Assembly (NCBI GenBank): GCA_022796855.1
Contig: JAAWJM010000001.1
Span: forward strand, 1-42,241
Source of the DNA: Clostridia bacterium
GTDB lineage: Bacteria; Bacillota; Clostridia; TANB77; CAG-508
Direction: 5' to 3'
DNA: 42,241 nt
Shown: in pieces, positions 28,383 to 36,768 of the stretch
Position numbering within the stretch: the first letter of the stretch is position 1
Layout: each line of letters starts with the position of its first letter
Translations under genes and position numbers: made by a program
The notes under the pieces: generated by a model
Told to the model about the DNA's origin: nothing
Seen by the model: only the letters and a program-made list of their open reading frames with translations
Databases searched by the model: none

Positions 28383-29555
28383 ATGGAGAAAATAAGATAT
28401 TTTGATCATGCGGCAACAACAGCTACCAAAGAAGAGGTGCTAAAGGAAATGTTGCCTTATTTTAGTTTAAATTATGGAAATGCTTCTTCTATGTATAGCA
28501 TTGGGAGAAAATCAAGAAAAGCGATAGAAGAGGCAAGACAGAAGACAGCTCATGCGATTGGGGCAGAGGCAAAGGAGATTTATTTTACTTCTTGTGGGAG
28601 TGAAAGTGATAATTTAAGTTTAAAAGGCGTTGCCTATGCGAATCGTGACAGAGGAAACCATATTATTACCACCAAAATAGAACATCCAGCAGTACTTCAT
28701 ACATGTCAGCATTTAGAAAAAGAAGGATTTCGTGTAACGTATTTGAATGTAAATGAGGAGGGATTCATTAATTTAAGTGAATTAGAAAATGCGATAGGCA
28801 AAGAAACCATTTTAATTAGTGTTATGTTTGCTAATAATGAGATAGGAACCATACAACCAATTAAAGAAATTGGAGAGATTGCCAAAAAACATCAAATCTA
28901 TTTTCATACAGATGCAGTGCAAGCTATTGGAAATGTTCGTATTGATGTAAAAGAATGTAATATTGATTTATTATCGATGTCAGCTCATAAGTTTTATGGT
29001 CCAAAAGGAATGGGAGCTTTATATGTAAAAACAGGGGTAAAATTTGAAAAGATACAAGATGGAGGACACCAAGAAAGAAACATGAGAGCAGGTACGGAAA
29101 ATGTGGCAGGAATTGTAGGGTTAGGAAAAGCCATTGAACTTGCCTATGAGAAATTTGATGGGTATAATGAAAAAATAATGAGTTTACGTGATTACTATAT
29201 TTCGCAAATACAAGAAAAGATTTCCAATACAAAAGTAAACGGACATAGAACAAAACGTTTACCGGGAAATGCCAATATTTCTTTTAAGTATATAGATGGA
29301 GAAGCCTTATTATTAAATTTAGATATGAAAGGAATTTGTGCATCATCTGGTTCAGCATGCACTTCAGGTTCGTTAGAACCATCCCATGTACTAGTAGCGA
29401 TAGGCTTATCACCTGAGATGGCAAATGGAGCATTACGAGTTACCTTTGGAGACGACAATACAAAAGAAGATGTTAATTATCTAGTAGACAGTCTAGTTGA
29501 AATTGTAGAGAAATTAAGAAAAACCTCACAGGAATATATGAAATTTAACAAATAA
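28383..29555 (+). CDS. Cysteine desulfurase (NifS/IscS type)
   Basis: 390 residues, PLP-dependent; takes sulfur from cysteine for Fe-S clusters or tRNA thiolation. Motifs: YFDHAATT, the pyridoxal lysine in MSAHKFYGPKG, FHTDAVQA, and the active-site cysteine loop SSGSACTSGSLEPSHVL, whose length fits group I (NifS/IscS) enzymes. GAGAGGAACG precedes the ATG. No iscU/nifU or mnmA partner is adjacent, so its pathway cannot be fixed. Confidence 0.92.
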   Translation: MEKIRYFDHAATTATKEEVLKEMLPYFSLNYGNASSMYSIGRKSRKAIEEARQKTAHAIGAEAKEIYFTSCGSESDNLSLKGVAYANRDRGNHIITTKIEHPAVLHTCQHLEKEGFRVTYLNVNEEGFINLSELENAIGKETILISVMFANNEIGTIQPIKEIGEIAKKHQIYFHTDAVQAIGNVRIDVKECNIDLLSMSAHKFYGPKGMGALYVKTGVKFEKIQDGGHQERNMRAGTENVAGIVGLGKAIELAYEKFDGYNEKIMSLRDYYISQIQEKISNTKVNGHRTKRLPGNANISFKYIDGEALLLNLDMKGICASSGSACTSGSLEPSHVLVAIGLSPEMANGALRVTFGDDNTKEDVNYLVDSLVEIVEKLRKTSQEYMKFNK

Positions 29556-29557
29556 AC

Positions 29558-29588
29558 GTATAGGAGCGGACACAAGACCCGCCCCTAC
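29558..29588. repeat. Interspersed intergenic repeat, copy D
   Basis: Between the convergent cysteine desulfurase and asd stop codons. GTATAGGAGCGG with CCGCCCCTAC gives an imperfect hairpin; on the minus strand it begins GTAGGGGCGG like the other copies. It may also serve as terminator for both genes. Confidence 0.5.
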
Positions 29589-29592
29589 AAAT

Positions 29593-30594
29593 TTATACAT
29601 CAAATTCCATCAATTTTTCCACAATCTGTACCGCATTGGAAGCGGCACCTTTTCGAATATTGTCTGCAACTACCCATAGGTTTAATCCATTTTCGATGCT
29701 CTCATCACGGCGAATTCGTCCAACATATACCTCATCATGACCATTTGCAATGGTAGCAAGAGGATATTCATTTTTGGTAACATCATCTAGGACAATGATA
29801 CCAGGATAATCTTGTAAAGTTTTTCTTACTTCCTCTAGAGTAAAAGGCTTTTCAAATTCTATGTTAATACTCTCACTATGAGAATTCATGACAGGAACAC
29901 GTACACAAGTAGCAGTTACTTTTAAATCTGGTTTTTTTAATATTTTCCTTGTTTCATTTATCATTTTTTCTTCTTCTTTGGTATAACCATTTTCCAAAAA
30001 TACATCGATATGTGGTAAACAATTTTGATAAATAGGATGAGCAAATTTTTTAGGAGCTTCTCCTTTTGCACCATTTTCTAAATCTTCTAATCCAAGTCTT
30101 CCAGCACCAGATACGGCTTGATAAGTAGAATAAATGACTCTTCTGATTTGGTACTTATCATCCAAAGCCTTCAAAGGAACAACCGCTTGAATGGTAGAGC
30201 AATTTGGGTTTGCAATAATTCCATGATTGTTTGTAATTTCCTCTGAATTTACCTCAGGAACGACCAAAGGAACTTCTTTTTCCATACGAAAAGCACTACT
30301 ATTATCTACCACGATACAACCATGTGAAGCAGCAATAGGAGCATATTTTTTTGCGGTATCACCGCCAGCAGAAAAAATAGCAAAATGAAAACCCTCATTA
30401 AAAGAATCTTCCGTTAATTCTTGTACAAGGTAGGTTTTTCCTTGAAATAATATTTCTTTGCCAGCAGAATGGGAAGAAGCCAAAAAAACATATTCCAAAA
30501 TAGGTAAATTTTTTTCCGCTAAAACCTGAAGTACCATTCTTCCAACAAGTCCAGTTGCACCAACTACTGCAAGTTTATATTTTTTTTCATCCAT
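29593..30594 (-). CDS. asd: Aspartate-semialdehyde dehydrogenase
   Basis: 333 residues from the ATG at 30594, eight bases after AAGAAGGTG; a GTG nine bases further upstream is too close to the ribosome binding site. It reduces aspartyl phosphate to aspartate semialdehyde with NADPH, the branch point to lysine/DAP and threonine/methionine. VVGATGLVGRMVLQ is the nucleotide loop, IANPNCSTIQ holds the catalytic cysteine, and QAVSGAGRLG and RVPVMNSHSE are typical. It diverges from ddh, which uses the same pathway. Confidence 0.95.
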   Translation of the reverse strand: MDEKKYKLAVVGATGLVGRMVLQVLAEKNLPILEYVFLASSHSAGKEILFQGKTYLVQELTEDSFNEGFHFAIFSAGGDTAKKYAPIAASHGCIVVDNSSAFRMEKEVPLVVPEVNSEEITNNHGIIANPNCSTIQAVVPLKALDDKYQIRRVIYSTYQAVSGAGRLGLEDLENGAKGEAPKKFAHPIYQNCLPHIDVFLENGYTKEEEKMINETRKILKKPDLKVTATCVRVPVMNSHSESINIEFEKPFTLEEVRKTLQDYPGIIVLDDVTKNEYPLATIANGHDEVYVGRIRRDESIENGLNLWVVADNIRKGAASNAVQIVEKLMEFDV

Positions 30595-30619
30595 ATGTAA
30601 CACCTTCTTAAATTTAAAA

Positions 30620-30647
30620 AAGTAAAAATATAGTCATATTTTTACTT
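30620..30647. promoter_or_regulatory. Palindrome in the asd-ddh divergent region
   Basis: AAGTAAAAATAT and ATATTTTTACTT form a perfect 12-bp inverted repeat around AGTC, 26 bases upstream of the asd start, in its 5' leader or promoter. It may be an operator or an RNA hairpin. The regulator is unknown. Confidence 0.4.
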
Positions 30648-30750
30648 GACTTATGTAAGTATTATATGATAAAAAAGAAAGAAAAGAAACAGTTTTTACA
30701 AAAATGATTAATTTAGAATTATCATAAAAGATATAAGGAGGTAAGAGAGT

Positions 30751-31734
30751 ATGGAACAAAAAATTAGAATTGGAATTTGTGGGTATGGAAACCTTGGAAA
30801 AGGAGTTCAAAAAGCAATTTGCCAAAACAGTGATATGGAATTGGTAGCTGTTTTTACAAGAAGAGACCCAACACAAATAAGCAAACAAACATCAGTAAAA
30901 GTGCTTCCAATTACTGAAGTTGCACAGTGGATGAACCAAATAGATGTTATGATTATGTGTGGTGGGTCGGCAACAGATTTACCAGATCAGGTACCTACTT
31001 TTGCAAAACTTTTTTGCACAGTGGATAGCTTTGACACACATGCCAAAATACCACAATATTTAAACGCTGTTGATGAAGAAGCAAAAAGTGGTGGAAATGT
31101 ATCGATTATTTCGGTTGGTTGGGATCCAGGAATGTTCTCTAATATGAGAGCATATGCAGAGGCAATCTTACCATTTTCACATACCTATACCTTTTGGGGT
31201 AGAGGAGTAAGCCAAGGACATTCAGATGCTATACGTAGAATTGAGGGAGTAAAAGATGCACGCCAATACACCATACCTGTGCCTAAGGCAATGGAAATGG
31301 TAAGAGCTGGAGAGAATCCAGAACTTTCAACAAGAGAAAAACACGAAAGAGAATGTTTTGTTGTAGCAGAAGACGGAGCAGACTTAAGTGCAATTGAAAA
31401 AGAAATTATAACAATGCCAAACTATTTTGCGGATTATGATACAACAGTACATTTTATTACCCAAGAAGAATTAGACAAAAACCACAAAGGATTACCTCAT
31501 GGAGGAAGTGTTATTTCTTGTGGGCAAACAGGAGAAGAAACTAAGCAAGTAATGGAATATTCATTAACTTTAGATTCAAACCCAGAATTTACAGGAGCAG
31601 TACTTGTAGCATATGCAAGAGCAGCATATAGAATGAAAAAAGAAGGTATAACAGGAGCAAAAACTGTGTTAGATGTTCCACCAATTATGCTTAACCAAAA
31701 CGAGAGAGAAGAAGTTATTAAGAGATTACTATAA
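30751..31734 (+). CDS. ddh: meso-Diaminopimelate D-dehydrogenase
   Basis: 327 residues. It makes meso-DAP from tetrahydrodipicolinate in one NADPH-dependent step, bypassing the succinylase/acetylase route, for lysine and peptidoglycan. IGICGYGNLGKGVQKAI is the dinucleotide fold; GGSATDLPDQ, TVDSFDTHAKIP, SVGWDPGMFSNMRAYAE and FWGRGVSQGHSDAIRRI are characteristic of the family. AAGGAGG precedes the ATG. Placed back to back with asd. Confidence 0.94.
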   Translation: MEQKIRIGICGYGNLGKGVQKAICQNSDMELVAVFTRRDPTQISKQTSVKVLPITEVAQWMNQIDVMIMCGGSATDLPDQVPTFAKLFCTVDSFDTHAKIPQYLNAVDEEAKSGGNVSIISVGWDPGMFSNMRAYAEAILPFSHTYTFWGRGVSQGHSDAIRRIEGVKDARQYTIPVPKAMEMVRAGENPELSTREKHERECFVVAEDGADLSAIEKEIITMPNYFADYDTTVHFITQEELDKNHKGLPHGGSVISCGQTGEETKQVMEYSLTLDSNPEFTGAVLVAYARAAYRMKKEGITGAKTVLDVPPIMLNQNEREEVIKRLL

Positions 31735-31755
31735 AAAGTAAAGAACATATGAAAA

Positions 31756-31807
31756 GGTCTAGTATTTCTACTAGACCAATATACAGCTGTACATACTATG
31801 TACAGCT
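31756..31807. other. Two adjacent hairpins after ddh
   Basis: GGTCTAGT/ACTAGACC (31756-31777) and AGCTGTACAT/ATGTACAGCT (31785-31807). No clear T-run follows, so their role as terminator between the convergent ddh and IrrE-like genes is uncertain. Confidence 0.45.
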
Positions 31808-31844
31808 TAAAACGCCGTGTAATGAACGGTATATCATGAAACAA

Positions 31845-32465
31845 TTAATAAAAAATGTTCTCAAATTCATCTTTTGTAACTTTTGTTATATCATAGTCAA
31901 CTTTGGCAAATTCTTTTTGCCTTTCAAAACAAATCAGTTGAGATAAGAGAGGATATCCATATGCAAGATGGAATAGCGGAATTTGAGAAATATTGGATAA
32001 TTTCTCTAAAAAATCGTTGATGTCAAAGACCTCTGTAGTTTCAATGTATTTTGAAAGTTCAGCCTTAAACAGAGAAATTGGCAACAACGATAATAAAGCA
32101 TGGATATCACTATCCATATCTCCCATATGCAAGAATAGCGGATTTGCTATAGCAGTAGTCTTTTTAAGGTGTATTGCTTTTGCAATAGTCCACCGTTGTT
32201 CTTTATATGACAATGTTTTATAAAGAACAATAACTTTTGGTATGGGATAAACATAGCCCATAAGTTTTGAATTAGTGGGATGATTATCATACTCTATTCT
32301 ATATCCTTGCTGTTTGGCGATAAATTTGATATCAATCGGTAATTTTACACAATCCCGATATTGTTGAATGCCGTATGTAGACTGATAGTATGCTTCTATT
32401 TCACATTCCTCTCTATAGTATTTTTCTAATTTGTTTTTTTGCTGTGATAAATTATTCACATTCAT
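31845..32465 (-). CDS. ImmA/IrrE-like protein with degenerate active site
   Basis: 206 residues from the ATG at 32465 (after GAAGGAGGAC). The central part follows the IrrE/ImmA metallopeptidase layout: LPIDIKFIAKQQGYRIEYDN, SKLMGYVYPIPKVIVLYK, then EQRWTIAKAIHLKK where the family has RFTIAHELGH. The HExxH zinc motif is therefore lost, and the gene may be a non-catalytic relative. ImmA-type proteins usually relieve repression by a partner XRE repressor; none is adjacent. Two in-frame CGG codons (in QYRDC and QRWT); the second sits where the family has a conserved Arg, so CGG reads as arginine here. It has its own strong promoter. Confidence 0.6.
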   Translation of the reverse strand: MNVNNLSQQKNKLEKYYREECEIEAYYQSTYGIQQYRDCVKLPIDIKFIAKQQGYRIEYDNHPTNSKLMGYVYPIPKVIVLYKTLSYKEQRWTIAKAIHLKKTTAIANPLFLHMGDMDSDIHALLSLLPISLFKAELSKYIETTEVFDINDFLEKLSNISQIPLFHLAYGYPLLSQLICFERQKEFAKVDYDITKVTKDEFENIFY

Positions 32466-32517
32466 GTCCTCCTTCAAGAATTTTTTTGTTTCATTTACAT
32501 TACATTGATATGAAAGA

Positions 32518-32546
32518 ATTATATATAAATTCACATAAAAAGTCAA
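32518..32546 (-). promoter_or_regulatory. Promoter of the IrrE-like gene
   Basis: On the minus strand TTGACT (32546-32541) and TATAAT (32523-32518) with 17-base spacing, about 50 bases before the start codon. Confidence 0.75.
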
Positions 32547-32690
32547 GTTTAAAAAAATTGATATGTTGGGAAATTTCCAAAATTTAAATTCATACAAAGT
32601 TATAGTAAGAAAAAGTTTCAGTTTTCTAATGTTTTTATTGTTTATAATATATTAAATTTTGACAAGATAAGTTAAATTATAAATAAAGCA

Positions 32691-32719
32691 TTGAAAAAAA
32701 ACACACTTTATGATATAAG
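32691..32719 (+). promoter_or_regulatory. Promoter of rlmN
   Basis: TTGAAA at 32691 and TATAAG at 32714 with 17-base spacing, 40 bases before the ATG. Confidence 0.6.
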
Positions 32720-32758
32720 TTAATTAGCAAAATTATAAGTTTAGAAAGAAAGTTTTTT

Positions 32759-33785
32759 ATGAAGAACATAAAGGATTATAATTTAGAAGAATTAAAGCAA
32801 GAATTAGCTAATTTAGGAGAGAAACCTTTTCGTGCAGAGCAGATTTTTCGTTGGCTTTATATTGAAAATGTTACAAATTTTGATGAAATGACGAATTTAT
32901 CTTTGGAACTTAGGGCAAAATTAAAGAAAGAATATGATTTATGTATTTTTCAAGTATTAAGAAAACAAGAATCTAGTGATGGAACCAAAAAGTATTTATT
33001 TGATGTATTAGATGGAAATGCGATAGAGACGGTTCTTATGAGTTATCATCATGGATATAGTTTATGTGTTTCTTCTCAAATTGGTTGTAAAATGGGGTGT
33101 AAATTTTGTGCTTCCACAGGAATTAATTTTATTCGAAACTTAACTTCTGGAGAGATTGTAGAGCAGATTTTGGCAGTACAAAGAGAAGCACAGGTAACCA
33201 TATCGAATGTGGTATTTATGGGAATTGGGGAACCAATGGATAATTTTGAAAATGTAATGAATGCCATTGGTATTATGAACCATCAAAAGGGACTTAATAT
33301 TGGTGCTAGACATATTAGTATTTCAACAAGTGGAATTGTTCCTAAAATTAATGAACTAGCCAAACGAGATATGCAATGTACCTTATCGATTTCCCTACAT
33401 GCAACAACAGATGAGAAAAGAAGTGCTATGATGCCAGTGAATAACGCATATCCTATTTCAGAATTAATGCAAGCTTGCAAACATTACATACAAGCTACCA
33501 ATAAGCGAATTTCCTTTGAATATGCACTAGCAAAGGATAATAACGACAATTTAGAAGATGCCAAGCGATTAGTGAAATTATTAAAAGGTATGATATGCCA
33601 TGTAAACTTAATTCCAATTAACAACATTGAAAACGGAGTATATCACAAAAGTACTAATGAAAATATTATCAAATTTCGAGATTATTTAAATGAGCATGGA
33701 ATTGTAGCAACCATAAGGAGAGAATTAGGTTCTGATATTGATGCTGCATGCCGGACAACTCAGAAGAAAAAACTTAAAAACATAA
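32759..33785 (+). CDS. rlmN: 23S rRNA/tRNA adenine-C2 methyltransferase RlmN, +1 frameshift at CGG near the end
   Basis: Radical SAM enzyme that methylates A2503 of 23S rRNA and A37 of some tRNAs. The cluster motif is CKMGCKFCAST; VVFMGIGEPMDN and SISLHATTDEKRS are typical. At 33752, straight after the codon for the catalytic C-terminal cysteine (SDIDAAC), the frame reads TGC CGG ACA. Skipping the C gives GGA CAA CTC, i.e. C-GQLRRKNLKT and a stop at 33783-33785, the canonical end, right before the AAGGAGG of prpC. Zero frame instead ends RTTQKKK... at 33826, overlapping prpC. Since the shift falls after the last essential residue, both forms might fold. Confidence 0.92.
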
Positions 33786-33794
33786 GGAGGAAAC

Positions 33795-34529
33795 ATGAGA
33801 GTTTTTGCGAAGACCGACTTAGGTAAAGCAAGGCAAATGAATGAAGATTTTTATTATATAACCCCAAGTGTAGAGGATAAACTACAACTTTACATTTTGG
33901 CAGATGGAATGGGCGGATATAACGGAGGAGAAATTGCAAGTAAACTTGCAACCCTTAGTGCCAAAAGTTATATTGAAACCAATTTTGAAACCATACCACA
34001 TGATCGCGATAATATTTTAAAACTGATTGCGAGTAGTATTGAATATGCCAACATGGTAGTATATGAAAAAGCAAAAGAAAATGTAGAATTAGCAAATATG
34101 GGTACTACTTTAGAGATTTGCTTAATATATAATAATAAGGCATTTATTGGACATATTGGAGATAGCCGAATTTATCGAATTCGTAAAGAATTTATAAGAA
34201 AACTAACCAAAGACCATAGTTATGTGGAGGAATTAGTAAAAGACGGAACCATTACCAAGGAAGAAGCCGAGCACCACCCAAAGAAAAATATGTTAATGAA
34301 AGCAGTGGGATGTACACCATATGTAGAACCAGATGTTATGGTAAAAGGATTTTTAAAAGAAGATGTGCTTCTTATGTGTTCCGATGGTTTAACCAATATG
34401 GTAACAGAACAAGAAATTTATGAGTATGTAAAAAAAGATGTACAAACGAGTTGTGAACAGTTAATAAAAAGAGCAAATGAAATGGGTGGATATGATAACA
34501 TTACGGTTGTCATACTTCAAAACGATTAA
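33795..34529 (+). CDS. prpC: PP2C-type serine/threonine phosphatase
   Basis: 244 residues, Mn2+-dependent phosphatase that opposes the PrkC kinase encoded next. Motifs: DLGKARQMNEDFYY, ADGMGGYNGGEIAS, FIGHIGDSRIYRI, LTKDHSYVEEL, LMCSDGLTNMV and GGYDNITVVIL contain the metal-binding aspartates. AAGGAGGAAAC precedes the ATG. The kinase gene starts 19 bases on, so it is one operon with rlmN. Confidence 0.95.
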   Translation: MRVFAKTDLGKARQMNEDFYYITPSVEDKLQLYILADGMGGYNGGEIASKLATLSAKSYIETNFETIPHDRDNILKLIASSIEYANMVVYEKAKENVELANMGTTLEICLIYNNKAFIGHIGDSRIYRIRKEFIRKLTKDHSYVEELVKDGTITKEEAEHHPKKNMLMKAVGCTPYVEPDVMVKGFLKEDVLLMCSDGLTNMVTEQEIYEYVKKDVQTSCEQLIKRANEMGGYDNITVVILQND

Positions 34530-34548
34530 AATATAGGAGAGATGAAAA

Positions 34549-36510
34549 ATGAACTTAGAAGGTAGATTAATTGCAAATCGATATGAAATTATTGAAAATG
34601 TAGGAAATGGTGGAATGGCCACAGTATATAGAGCAAAAGACCATATACTAAACCGTTTTGTTGCGGTAAAAATTTTAAAAGATGAATTTACAACAGATGA
34701 GGAATTCATTAAACGATTTCGTTCAGAAGCTCAAGCGGTAGCAAGCTTAAATCATCCTAATATTGTAGGAGTATATGATGTAGGAAACGAAGGAAACCTA
34801 TATTATATTGTGATGGAATTAATTCAAGGAAAAACCCTTAAAGAAGTGATTAGTTTAGAAGGAAAGCTTTCTTGGAAATGGTCGGTAAATGTTGCCATTC
34901 AAATTGCGTCTGCCTTAGAAACAGCTCACAAAAATAATATTGTTCATAGAGATATAAAACCACATAACATCATCATTACTGAAGAAGGAATTGCCAAAGT
35001 AACCGATTTTGGAATTGCCAAAGCGGTATCCAATTCTACAATTACCGCCTTTGGTACTACCATTGGTTCGGTACACTATTTTTCACCAGAACATGCAAGA
35101 GGTGGATTTACCGATGCAAAATCGGACTTGTATTCATTAGGAGTGGTTATGTATGAAATGCTAACAGGAAAAGTGCCATTTGATGCAGATACTCCAGTAT
35201 CCATTGCATTAATGCATATGCAACAACAAGCAACACAGCCCATAGTATTAAACCCTACCATACCAAGCTCTGTGAATAAAATTGTAATAAAAGCAATGCA
35301 AAAAGATGCGAATTTACGTTATCAAAGTGCCTCTGAAATGCTAAAAGATTTAAACATGTCTTTAAAAAATCCAGATGGAAATTTTGTGTTTATGAAAGAT
35401 ATGGAAGGAGATTTTCCAACGCAAAAAATACCAACCATGTATGATGAGGAAATCAGTAAAGAAAATCCAGAAAAAAAAGGTCAAAAGAAAGAAAGTTTTA
35501 TTAAAAAACATAAAGTATTATCTTTTACCATAGGAGCATTTTTGTTATTTTTCCTAACCATAGGAATTACGTATGGTGGGCTAAAATTAACACAGGTAAA
35601 AGAAGTAGAAATTCCAAATTTAGCAGGACTTACCAAGGAAGAAGCAAAGAAAAAAGTGGAAGATGCAAAATTGGTTTGGGTAGAGTTAGAACCACAATTT
35701 AGTCCAGAAATACCAGAAGGAAGTATTATTAGCCAAGATCCAACATATATGGAAAATTTTAAAGTAAAAGAAAAATCAGAAATAAAAGTTGTCATTAGTA
35801 AAGGACAAGATTTAACAATGGTACCAAAAGTAGTGGGAATGACGAAAGATGAGGCGATTGCTAAATTACAAGAAGCCAATTTATTATATGAAGTAGTAGA
35901 AGAAACCAGTAAAACAGTAGAAGAAGGTTATGTAATTAGCCAAGAAACAGAACCAAATAAACAAGTAAATGCAGGAGAAACCATAAAAATTCATGTAAGC
36001 ATTGGAACTGGAATTGAACAAGTGGATGTACCAAATGTACTAGGAAAAACCGAAGCAGATGCGAAAAAATTATTAACCGATGCGAAATTAAAAGTAGAAG
36101 TACTATACGAAGAAAACAAATCAAACGAAAACGGAAAAGTACTAAAACAAAGTATCGAAAGCGGAAAAACCGTAGATGTGGAAACAACCGTAGTGATTAC
36201 TGTAAATAAAATTATAGAAAACAAAACAGCAACCATTACCATCGATTTAAAATCCATAACAGGAGGATATAAAGAACCAACTGACACCAATACAGTAGGA
36301 GAAGTAAAGAAAACAGCAAAAGTTGTGATAAAAGTAGATGGAAAGAGCGTAAGCGAAGACCCTAGTGTAGATAAAAACAAGACCATAAAACAACAAGTAA
36401 CTGGAACAGGAAGTGTACTAATTGAAATTGAAATAACAGATGAAAAAGGTACAACCAAAAGAACCCATACATTAGATTTAACAAAAGAAACAGCGTATAC
36501 GTTTCAATAA
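34549..36510 (+). CDS. prkC: PASTA-domain serine/threonine kinase
   Basis: 653 residues. The cytosolic kinase domain has GNGGMATVYRA (P-loop), VAVKILK, HRDIKPHNIII and VTDFGIAKA. A membrane segment at about residues 325-345 leads to three extracellular PASTA repeats starting VEIPNLAGLTKEEA, TMVPKVVGMTKDEA and VDVPNVLGKTEADA, which bind peptidoglycan fragments or lipid II. A further beta-type C-terminal domain of about 100 residues follows. PrkC controls wall homeostasis and spore germination in related bacteria. TAGGAGAGATG precedes the start. Confidence 0.95.
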   Translation: MNLEGRLIANRYEIIENVGNGGMATVYRAKDHILNRFVAVKILKDEFTTDEEFIKRFRSEAQAVASLNHPNIVGVYDVGNEGNLYYIVMELIQGKTLKEVISLEGKLSWKWSVNVAIQIASALETAHKNNIVHRDIKPHNIIITEEGIAKVTDFGIAKAVSNSTITAFGTTIGSVHYFSPEHARGGFTDAKSDLYSLGVVMYEMLTGKVPFDADTPVSIALMHMQQQATQPIVLNPTIPSSVNKIVIKAMQKDANLRYQSASEMLKDLNMSLKNPDGNFVFMKDMEGDFPTQKIPTMYDEEISKENPEKKGQKKESFIKKHKVLSFTIGAFLLFFLTIGITYGGLKLTQVKEVEIPNLAGLTKEEAKKKVEDAKLVWVELEPQFSPEIPEGSIISQDPTYMENFKVKEKSEIKVVISKGQDLTMVPKVVGMTKDEAIAKLQEANLLYEVVEETSKTVEEGYVISQETEPNKQVNAGETIKIHVSIGTGIEQVDVPNVLGKTEADAKKLLTDAKLKVEVLYEENKSNENGKVLKQSIESGKTVDVETTVVITVNKIIENKTATITIDLKSITGGYKEPTDTNTVGEVKKTAKVVIKVDGKSVSEDPSVDKNKTIKQQVTGTGSVLIEIEITDEKGTTKRTHTLDLTKETAYTFQ

Positions 36511-36513
36511 AAC

Positions 36514-36542
36514 TTGATTTTATAAATAAACTATAGTATAAT
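36514..36542 (+). promoter_or_regulatory. Promoter of the tandem-repeat RNA
   Basis: TTGATT at 36514 and TATAAT at 36537 with 17-base spacing, directly after prkC. Predicted start is near 36549. Confidence 0.65.
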
Positions 36543-36588
36543 GAATATACTATAAAGAGATTTTAAAATCTCAGTGTGCTGACACGAT

Positions 36589-36687
36589 AATCCGAAATAA
36601 AAGTAAGACTTGTGGGCTTACGGTTGGCGGACAACGGAAAAATCCGAAATAAAAGTAAGACTTGTGGGCTTACGGTTGGCGGACAAC
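36589..36687 (+). repeat. Two identical 47-bp tandem repeats
   Basis: Copies at 36589-36635 and 36641-36687 are identical over all 47 bases with period 52. Each begins AATCCGAAATAAAAGTAAG and ends GGTTGGCGGACAAC. Confidence 0.95.
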
Positions 36688-36714
36688 CAAAAAATCAGCA
36701 ATAGAAGAGAAATG

Positions 36715-36745
36715 AGCATTGCATTTAGCAATGCTACTTTTCTTT
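36715..36745 (+). terminator. Terminator between repeat RNA and nuclease-like gene
   Basis: AGCATTGC pairs with GCAATGCT, then ACTTTTCTTT. A leaky terminator here would set the RNA-to-protein ratio, as in type III toxin-antitoxin loci. Confidence 0.65.
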
Positions 36746-36768
36746 ATAGATAGAAAAATAATAAGAAG

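Larger units (their letters stand above)
36549..36745 (+). ncRNA. Tandem-repeat RNA, candidate type III-like antitoxin
   Basis: A transcript of about 195 nt starting after the promoter. It opens with two small hairpins (GAGATTTTAAAATCTC; GTGT-GCTG-ACAC), then two identical 47-nt repeats 5 nt apart, then a terminator at 36715. In each repeat GTAAG pairs with CTTAC, GTTG pairs with CAAC, and the 5' TCCG can pair with CGGA in the GTTG/CAAC loop, an H-type pseudoknot. A nuclease-like gene follows 24 bases after the T-run. This is the order promoter, repeats, terminator, toxin known from ToxIN/CptIN loci. Function is inferred. Confidence 0.55.

Noticed and set aside
31845..32597. Longer IrrE-like protein starting at 32597
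   Set aside because: The extension overlaps the -35/-10 promoter (32518-32546) and lacks a ribosome binding site; the ATG at 32465 has GAAGGAGG.
36035..36458. Long minus-strand ORF across the PASTA region of prkC
   Set aside because: Shadow frame of prkC with low-complexity Ser/Thr/Val/Phe content and no start signal.
36589..36687. CRISPR array
   Set aside because: Only two copies, separated by 5 bases rather than unique spacers, and no cas genes nearby.
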